Of a stretch of DNA of 13,941 nt, positions 8,403-13,941 are shown piece after piece; positions within the stretch are counted from its first letter, which is position 1, and every line of letters begins with the position of its first letter. The stretch comes from JAENVT01 sp031430695. GTDB lineage: Bacteria; Actinomycetota; Acidimicrobiia; Acidimicrobiales; Ilumatobacteraceae. A program made the translations under genes and the position numbers. Under the pieces are notes generated by a model, which searched no databases, had not been told where the DNA came from, and worked only from the letters and a program-made list of their open reading frames with translations. The DNA lies in NCBI GenBank assembly GCA_031430695.1, contig JANPBZ010000245.1, forward strand, positions 1-13,941, in the 5' to 3' direction.

Positions 8403-9446
8403 TCACCCACCGTGCTCGGTTGTGCCCTCTACCAGCCACGACACCACCGAGAACGCCCCAAGTCCACCAGGATCCAGCAGCGCATCGGCCTCGCGGGCCC
8501 GGCTGCGCATCGTCAGTGCCGCGACATCGGGACGAGCAGCGGCCGCAGCCCAGCGCCGGCGGCCTTCCTCGACGAGATCGTCGATGTTCCAGCGGTGCAG
8601 GAAGTCGACTTGTGACTCGGTCACGTGCGGCGATGGCAACTGATCCAGGCAGACCTGAGCCGTGATGTCCTGCCCGCCGGGGTCGCGAAGGTAGTGCTCG
8701 CCGCGGTCGTGTGAACGATATGTGCGGAGCCACTCGCGCCACGGTCGATCGACCAGCTCGGCGGTCCGCGGCGCGCAATAGTCGAACACGATGACACTTC
8801 CTTGACTCAGCAATCGCCTGGCGTCGTCGACCCACGCTGCGGCGGCATCCTGAATCGGCAACCGTGTGCCATGCCCAACCCGCCCGGGCAACCAGTCCCA
8901 GGCAACATCCGGCGCCCGAGTGGTCTCGACGAGGTCGGATCCGCGCCCGAGGGACACCATCACCTCCCGCCAACCGCCGTCGAACACAGCGAGGCGGAAG
9001 GGCATGTTGTCGAGCAACTCGTTGGCGATGACCACACCTGGCAGCGCCGGGCCCGAGGGCAGAGCCGGCAGCGACTGCACGGATTCGGGATGCTGGCGCC
9101 GTTGCTGCTCCGAGACCTCGACCATCACATAGCGATCGCGCCATCGGGGCGCGGCTGCCAGCACGGCGCGCGCCAGCGTGCCGGGGCCAGCACCACACTC
9201 AACGATCGTGAAGTCGTCGGGCTCGCCGAGGCGGCGCCATTCGGCGTCGATCCACCGCGCCAGCACCGCACCGAACAATGGACCAACCTCCGCGGAGGTG
9301 ATGAAGTCGCCGCGCCGGCCGGCCTGGCCGCCTGACGTATAGAAGCCGCGATCGCCATAGAGCGCGATGCGCATGTACTCGTCGAAGCGGATGGCCCCAC
9401 CGGCAGCGACGATGGCCGCCTGGAGTTCGTCAGAGGCCGAAGGCAC
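8403..9446 (-). CDS. MidA/NDUFAF7-family SAM-dependent methyltransferase
   Basis: The product of 347 residues (from GTG 9446) shows the family's order of motifs. FDEYMRIALYGDRGFYTSG comes near the N-terminus. The SAM-binding loop E83-C-G-A-G-P-G89 is a good match to ExGAGxG. NELLDNMP (142-149) follows, and near the C-terminus an RGEHYLRDPGGQDITAQV segment. The eukaryotic homologue NDUFAF7 methylates an arginine of the 49-kDa (NuoD-type) complex I subunit and is needed for assembly. In bacteria the substrate is generally unproven. The reading frame stays open to 9575, but the extra N-terminus lies within nuoN and looks like out-of-frame sequence. I therefore place the start at GTG 9446, overlapping the nuoN stop by 17 nt; TTG 9452 is an alternative. 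The overlap implies translational coupling to nuoN and supports a complex I role. A small hairpin lies 38 bp downstream. Confidence 0.88.
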   Translation of the reverse strand: MPSASDELQAAIVAAGGAIRFDEYMRIALYGDRGFYTSGGQAGRRGDFITSAEVGPLFGAVLARWIDAEWRRLGEPDDFTIVECGAGPGTLARAVLAAAPRWRDRYVMVEVSEQQRRQHPESVQSLPALPSGPALPGVVIANELLDNMPFRLAVFDGGWREVMVSLGRGSDLVETTRAPDVAWDWLPGRVGHGTRLPIQDAAAAWVDDARRLLSQGSVIVFDYCAPRTAELVDRPWREWLRTYRSHDRGEHYLRDPGGQDITAQVCLDQLPSPHVTESQVDFLHRWNIDDLVEEGRRRWAAAAARPDVAALTMRSRAREADALLDPGGLGAFSVVSWLVEGTTEHGG

Positions 9447-10944
9447 CGGCAAGCTCGGTGATACCGCCGTAGCCGGTGAAGCCGGGCAACACACCGAACA
9501 CCAGAGTGGCGACGCCGGTGATCGCCAACGCAGCCTTGATCGAACCTGGGACTCGCACTGGCGTGACATCGTCATCGGGCGCCGGCTTCATCCACATCTC
9601 ACGCATGATGGTGACGTAGTACGCCGTGGCAATGACCGCGTTGACCGCGCCGATCACCGCAATGCTGTAACCCCACCCGCTTCGAGCGGTGAGCACGGCA
9701 TTGAACGCTCCGAACTTCGCATACCAGCCACCGAGCGGTGGGATGCCGGCGAGTGAGGCGAGGAACGCAGTCATCAACACCGTCAGCCCTGGCGCGTAGC
9801 CGAACAGCCCGCCAAAGCTGGCGATCTCGCCGCTGCGGGTCTTGCGGCTGACGGCGATGACCACCGCGAACGCGCCGAGGTTGGTTGCTGCGTAAATGAT
9901 CAGATATACGACGATGGCTCGCAAAGATGTCTCGGCCGAGCGAGTGGAGCCGGCAACGACGAGGGGCATCAGAATGAAGCCGCCCTGACTGATGCTGGAG
10001 TACGCGAGCAGGCGCACGATGTTGGTCTGACGAAGCGCCAGTACGTTGCCGACCGTCATGGTCAGCGCTGCCATCACCCAGAAGAAGGGGCGGTACACGC
10101 CGTCGGCGTTGGGGAACGCGAGATACACCAAGAGCACCAACGCCACGAACCCGGCCGCCTTCGATCCGACGCTGAGGAACGCTGTGACCGGTGTCGGCGC
10201 ACCCTCATAGGTGTCGGGCGCCCAGGTGTGGAACGGCACGGCGCTGACCTTGAACGCGAAGCCGACGATGACGAACACCACGCCCATCACCTCGATACCG
10301 CCGAGCTTGCCCTTGCCCGTGATCATTCCGCCGATCGTCGTCAGCTTGGTGCTGCCCGTCGCGCCGTACAGCAGGCTCATGCCGTACAGCATCACGGCAC
10401 TGGCGAACACGCCGAGCAGGAAATACTTCACTCCGGCTTCGTTGCTCTTGCGGTCGCGCTTACGCCACGCCGCCATCATGTACGCGGGGATCGACAGGAA
10501 CTCGAGGGCGACGAACACGCTGATGAGGTCTCGTGACGATGTCATCATCACCATGCCCAGGAGACTGCTGAGCAACATGACGTAGTACTCGCCCTGGTGG
10601 TAGCCGCCCTCTTCGATCTCGTTTGTCGACAGCAGCACGACGATGTAGCCGCTCAGGAGGAACAACGCCTTCAACACCAAACTGAAGTTGTCGATCACGT
10701 ACCGGTCGTCGAACATCGACCGAACATCGCCACCAATCACCCCGAGGGTGACGACGGGCAGCAACGCACCGAGCAGAACAAAGCCCGACAGCGTAGCCAA
10801 AATCCACCGCTTGTTCTCGGCGACGAACAGGTCGACCAGCAGGACCAGGCAGATACCTGCACCCAGCACGATCTCGGGCGCGAGCGCGTGGTAGTCGACC
10901 GTTGGCGACACGAAGTCGCTTGCCGCGAGCAACGACGAGAGCAT
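9430..10944 (-). CDS. nuoN: NADH-quinone oxidoreductase subunit N
   Basis: The 504-residue polytopic membrane protein is an antiporter-like, proton-pumping subunit of complex I. Nearly the whole length is made of hydrophobic helices. The residues that define this family are present: Glu148 in FVALEFLSIPAY, Lys232 in GFAFKVSAVPFHTWAPDTYEG, Lys262 in the following helix (SVGSKAAGF), and Lys410 in PPLGGWYAKFGAF. RLLAYSSISQGGF (311-323) is also typical. It starts at ATG 10944, 3 bp after the nuoM stop, with AGGAAG 6 nt upstream. Its C-terminus overlaps the start of the MidA-family gene. Length is within the normal range, with no sign of damage. Confidence 0.97.
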   Translation of the reverse strand: MLSSLLAASDFVSPTVDYHALAPEIVLGAGICLVLLVDLFVAENKRWILATLSGFVLLGALLPVVTLGVIGGDVRSMFDDRYVIDNFSLVLKALFLLSGYIVVLLSTNEIEEGGYHQGEYYVMLLSSLLGMVMMTSSRDLISVFVALEFLSIPAYMMAAWRKRDRKSNEAGVKYFLLGVFASAVMLYGMSLLYGATGSTKLTTIGGMITGKGKLGGIEVMGVVFVIVGFAFKVSAVPFHTWAPDTYEGAPTPVTAFLSVGSKAAGFVALVLLVYLAFPNADGVYRPFFWVMAALTMTVGNVLALRQTNIVRLLAYSSISQGGFILMPLVVAGSTRSAETSLRAIVVYLIIYAATNLGAFAVVIAVSRKTRSGEIASFGGLFGYAPGLTVLMTAFLASLAGIPPLGGWYAKFGAFNAVLTARSGWGYSIAVIGAVNAVIATAYYVTIMREMWMKPAPDDDVTPVRVPGSIKAALAITGVATLVFGVLPGFTGYGGITELAGAFGL

Positions 10945-10947
10945 GCG

Positions 10948-12546
10948 TTACTTCCTGAACACCGCGGTGAGTTGGTCGACGGCCGGATCCATGACCTTGA
11001 ACATCAACTGCGGGTAGACACCCAGCACCACGATGGCGACCAGCAACGGTGTCCAGGCGATCCACTCGAAGATGTTGACGTCGTGGATGTCGTCGTGATG
11101 TTCGTCGTTGGCTGCGGCGCCGGCAGCATGGGCGTGGCCACCATGGCCGCTGAACTCCTCGGTCGGCTCGCCGAACGCGGTGCGCTGATACATCCACAGC
11201 AGGTAACTGGCGGCCAGCACCGTACCGACCGCGGCGATGACCATGAGGGTGCGGAACAGAGGTTCGCTGAGACCCTGGGCGGGGCTGTAGGCGCTGAGGA
11301 TGGCCGGGAACTCACCCCAGAAGCCGGCCAGGCCCGGCAGGCCGAGCGACGCCATAGCGCAGAAGCCCAGAATCCAACCGAGCCGTGGCATTTGCTTCAA
11401 CATGCCGCTGAGCCTGCTGATCTGCAGTGTGTGGTACCGCTCCTTCACGGACCCGGCGAGGAAGAACAACATGCCGGTGATCAGTCCGTGCGCGACCATT
11501 CCGAACAACGCCGCGTTGATGCCCAGTGTCGTCAGCGTGGAGATGCCGAGCATGACGAACCCCATGTGAGCCACCGACGAGAAGGCGATCAGTCGTTTCA
11601 TGTCGGTCTGCGCCAGGCAACCGAGCGCGCCGTAGATGATGCCGATCACCGCCAGTATGCCGATGACCGGAGCCCATTTGACCGCCGCCTGCGGCAGGAA
11701 CGGCAGGGCGATACGTACGAACCCGTAGGTGCCGAGCTTCAGCAGGATCGCGGCGAGGATGACCGAACCTTGCGTGGGTGCCTCGGTATGGGCATCGGGC
11801 AGCCAGGTGTGGAAGGGGAACATCGGTACCTTCACGGCAAAGCCGATGAACATGCCGGCGAAGATCCAAATCGCCGTGTTCTTTGCGACGCCGCCGCCGT
11901 TCTCGAGGAACCACTGGAACTTGAAGCTGGCCAGGTCGGGCGTCGGGCTGTTGTTCTTGGTGACGACGAACAAGGCGATGAACGCCACCAGCATCAGCGC
12001 GGAACCGAACATGGTATAGAGGAAGAACTTCAGCGATGCGTACTGCCGGTTCTCGCCACCCCACACGCCGATCATGAAGTACATCGGCAGCAGCACGAGT
12101 TCGAAGAAGACGAAGAACAGGATCAGGTCCTGAGCAATGAACGTGCCGGCCATACCGACCTGCAGGACCAGCATGAGTATGAAGAAGGCCTTCGGATTCC
12201 CCGGTGATGGCACGTGGTCCCACGAGTAGACCATCACCAGCAACGTGATGACCATCGACAACAGGTACAGCGGCAAGCTGATGCCATCGAGGCCGACCGT
12301 GTACGTGGCCTTGATCGGACGGATCCAGTCGTTGGTGGTGAAGAACTGCTGCTTGTCGGGCTGCCCGTAGTCGAACTGCACCAGCGTGTACACGCCGACG
12401 AGCAGTGTCGCCAATGCGGTGACCACGGCCGTGCCTTTGACCATCGCCTCGTCGCGCTTCGGGATGAACAGCATCACCAGCACGCCGACCAGTGGCAAGA
12501 ACGTGCCGAGGCTCAGCAGCCATTGTTGGTTTTCGAGTACATCCAT
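10948..12546 (-). CDS. nuoM: NADH-quinone oxidoreductase subunit M
   Basis: The 532-residue polytopic membrane protein is the second antiporter-like proton channel of complex I. Key residues are Glu149 in FFVFFELVLLPMY, Lys239 in GFAVKVPMFPFHTWLPDAH, and Lys270 in ILLKLGTYGF. The segment DMKRLIAFSSVAHMGFVMLG is characteristic of the family. ATG 12546 is preceded by AGAGGA at 4-nt spacing. Residues 466-490, shortly before the last membrane segment, form a His/Asp-rich loop with six histidines (for example HGGHAH and EHHDDIH) that is not part of the conserved core. It lies between nuoL (8-bp gap) and nuoN (3-bp gap), in the usual L-M-N order. Confidence 0.97.
   Translation of the reverse strand: MDVLENQQWLLSLGTFLPLVGVLVMLFIPKRDEAMVKGTAVVTALATLLVGVYTLVQFDYGQPDKQQFFTTNDWIRPIKATYTVGLDGISLPLYLLSMVITLLVMVYSWDHVPSPGNPKAFFILMLVLQVGMAGTFIAQDLILFFVFFELVLLPMYFMIGVWGGENRQYASLKFFLYTMFGSALMLVAFIALFVVTKNNSPTPDLASFKFQWFLENGGGVAKNTAIWIFAGMFIGFAVKVPMFPFHTWLPDAHTEAPTQGSVILAAILLKLGTYGFVRIALPFLPQAAVKWAPVIGILAVIGIIYGALGCLAQTDMKRLIAFSSVAHMGFVMLGISTLTTLGINAALFGMVAHGLITGMLFFLAGSVKERYHTLQISRLSGMLKQMPRLGWILGFCAMASLGLPGLAGFWGEFPAILSAYSPAQGLSEPLFRTLMVIAAVGTVLAASYLLWMYQRTAFGEPTEEFSGHGGHAHAAGAAANDEHHDDIHDVNIFEWIAWTPLLVAIVVLGVYPQLMFKVMDPAVDQLTAVFRK
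10951..10956 (-). promoter_or_regulatory. ribosome binding site of nuoN inside nuoM
   Basis: AGGAAG lies in the last sense codons of nuoM, 6 nt before the nuoN ATG. Stop and start are 3 bp apart, so a ribosome finishing nuoM can restart on nuoN. Confidence 0.75.
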
Positions 12547-12550
12547 GAGT

Positions 12551-12556
12551 TCCTCT
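12551..12556 (-). promoter_or_regulatory. ribosome binding site of nuoM over the nuoL stop
   Basis: AGAGGA sits 4 nt before ATG 12546 and shares bases with the TAG stop of nuoL, pointing to coupled translation. Confidence 0.75.
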
Positions 12557-13941
12557 AGCTGTTGACGAGTACGAGTACGAGTGCACCGACCGCTGCACTA
12601 CCGAAGAGCAACGCTCCATACAGGCTGACCTTGCCTGACTGCACGGGCTGCAGCACACCACCGGTGCCACGAGCAACCGCGCCGCTGCCGTTGACGGCAC
12701 CATCGACCAATCGCTGGTCGACGTTCTTGTAGACCCATTCGCCGGTCTTGCGACCGCCGATACCGACGGCGTTGACGATGCCATCGAGCACACGCTGGTT
12801 GGTCCAATACGCGGCCGCAGCAATCGGGTGGGCGATGCCGCGGACTATGACCTTCTCATAGAGGTCGTCGAGGTAGTACTTGTTGACCAGGAAGCGATGG
12901 CCCGCACCGAGCACCGGGTTGCGTTTGGTGAGCCCCTTCAACGGCGACGCCGCCTTCCCGAACACCTGCTTGCACAACGCCAGACTGACTGCAAACCCGG
13001 CCGCCACCAGCAGGATCGACGGTAACGCCTTCACCCACTCGAATGCAGCGGGTTCGGGGATACCGCCCTCGCCGATCGGCAAGCCGATCGATGACTCGAG
13101 CCAGTGCTCCATCTTGTGAATCTTGAACGGTGCCGCGTTGAGGTAGCCGGCGACAACCGCGAGGAAACCGAGAATCAGCAGCGGCACGACAATGAGGCCG
13201 GGCGAGTCAGACGGTGCGAACGGCAACGGTTTACCGTGCACCGGCTCGGCGGCGTGTGCATCGTGTGCATCGTGCGCGTCGTGGGTGTCATGCGCCACGT
13301 GAGTGTCGTGAGCGGCGTGGGCGTGGTCATCGTGCACGAAATGGGCGGCGGCACCGCGCGCCTCACCGAAGAAGGTGAGGTAGGTCGCGCGCGTCATGTA
13401 GGCGGTGGTCATGAACGCACCGATGAGGCCGACGATCATGAACACGCCGTAGTGGAAATAACCGGCCGAATCGATGATCTCGTCCTTGGAGAAGAACCCA
13501 CTGAAGAACGGCACGCCACACAACGCGGCCGTGGCCGCCATCCAGGTGATGAAGGTGATGGGCATCTTGCGCGCCAGACCGCCCATGTCCTTCTTCATGT
13601 CGAAGCTGTGATGGCTGCCGGTATGTGCGACCGACCCGGCGCACAGGAACAGGCAGCACTTGAAGAAGGCATGGGTGAAGATGTGGAACACGGCAGGCAC
13701 CCAGGCGCCGACGCCGAGGCCCATCATCATGTAGCCGAGTTGGCTGACCGTTGAATACGCGAGGACCTTCTTGATGTCGTTCTGTACGAACGCCAGCCCG
13801 GCGGCGATCAAGATGGTGATGCCACCGATCACCGCGATCAAGTTGAAGTCCTGGCCGGCAACGTTGATCATCAAACCAGAGTGGAAGACGGGGTAAAGAC
13901 GCGCCACCAAGAACACGCCTGCGACGACCATGGTCGACGAG
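12555..13941 (-). CDS. nuoL: NADH-quinone oxidoreductase subunit L (5' part outside the window)
   Basis: The gene is open to the right edge, so the N-terminal part of this usually 600-plus-residue subunit is missing. The frame continues beyond the ATG at 13931: the codons before it read S-S-T, giving the family motif TMVVAGVFLVAR. Also typical are QNDIKKVLAYSTVSQLGYMM, HIFTHAFFKCCLFLCAGSVAH with its channel Lys, and MAATAALCGVPFFSGFFSKDEII. NuoL is the distal proton-pumping subunit, whose long C-terminal lateral helix braces NuoM and NuoN; the last roughly 150 residues here fit that region. Between YLTFFGEARG and PLPFAPSDSPG, bases 13236-13343 encode a loop with 12 histidines in AHD/THD-like repeats, at the site where many NuoL proteins have only a short PHE-type loop. 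The gene heads the L-M-N run on the minus strand. Confidence 0.97.
   Translation of the reverse strand, partial: SSTMVVAGVFLVARLYPVFHSGLMINVAGQDFNLIAVIGGITILIAAGLAFVQNDIKKVLAYSTVSQLGYMMMGLGVGAWVPAVFHIFTHAFFKCCLFLCAGSVAHTGSHHSFDMKKDMGGLARKMPITFITWMAATAALCGVPFFSGFFSKDEIIDSAGYFHYGVFMIVGLIGAFMTTAYMTRATYLTFFGEARGAAAHFVHDDHAHAAHDTHVAHDTHDAHDAHDAHAAEPVHGKPLPFAPSDSPGLIVVPLLILGFLAVVAGYLNAAPFKIHKMEHWLESSIGLPIGEGGIPEPAAFEWVKALPSILLVAAGFAVSLALCKQVFGKAASPLKGLTKRNPVLGAGHRFLVNKYYLDDLYEKVIVRGIAHPIAAAAYWTNQRVLDGIVNAVGIGGRKTGEWVYKNVDQRLVDGAVNGSGAVARGTGGVLQPVQSGKVSLYGALLFGSAAVGALVLVLVNS

Noticed and set aside
8314..8643. A plus-strand frame of 109 codons with a good GGAGG upstream of its ATG
   Set aside because: Most of it is antisense to the conserved 3' part of the methyltransferase gene and its composition is Ser/Arg/Ala-rich shadow-like. 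The ribosome-site match could be chance; only the first 30 codons are in free sequence.
9447..9575. Extended N-terminus of the methyltransferase frame (43 extra codons)
   Set aside because: It overlaps conserved NuoN coding sequence, is Arg/Ser/Cys-rich and unlike MidA N-termini; GTG 9446 gives a normal start.
10597..12207. A 536-codon plus-strand frame opposite nuoN and nuoM, rich in Gln, His, Asp and Glu
   Set aside because: It mirrors hydrophobic helix codons of NuoM and NuoN, crosses both genes, and shows no family motif.

Overview
The window is a GC-rich stretch of bacterial chromosome. It most likely comes from an actinomycete, possibly of the Acidimicrobiia type. That guess rests on the high GC, frequent GTG starts, a large LPxTG-type sortase-anchored surface protein of Gram-positive character, and proline/acid-rich membrane proteins; no marker in the window fixes the taxon. 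I see no insertion sequence, phage gene or CRISPR array.

Left edge (1-640): a tRNA-Tyr gene on the minus strand lies 42 bp from, and divergent to, a plus-strand yajQ gene. Every other gene is on the minus strand, so transcription runs from the right edge toward position 651. Read in that direction, the right half is the end of a complex I (NADH:quinone oxidoreductase) operon: nuoL (5' end outside the window), nuoM and nuoN, with junctions of 8 and 3 bp, followed by a MidA/NDUFAF7-family methyltransferase gene whose start overlaps the end of nuoN. After a 154-bp spacer with two small inverted repeats comes a 1123-codon gene for a secreted, wall-anchored protein: signal peptide, an Asp-rich repeat region, four SpaA/Cna-B-like domains, three DUF11-type repeats, then LPRTG, a membrane segment and an Arg tail. 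Two strong hairpins close this gene.

Next come acetyl-CoA synthetase (acs) and, 61 bp further on, a 699-residue single-pass membrane protein of unknown function. Its outer domain looks like a metallopeptidase-related fold that has lost its HExxH site. That gene converges on yajQ with only 10 bp between the stops.

NuoL, NuoM and NuoN are the proton-pumping, antiporter-like membrane subunits of complex I, and MidA is a plausible assembly factor for the same complex. Acs turns acetate into acetyl-CoA, which feeds the reductant that complex I oxidises. The surface protein and the 699-residue protein look like separate units. The points most worth following are the nuoN-midA overlap, the constant Lys/Glu/Cys/Cys/Asn spacing in the surface-protein domains, and the apparent pseudo-peptidase.
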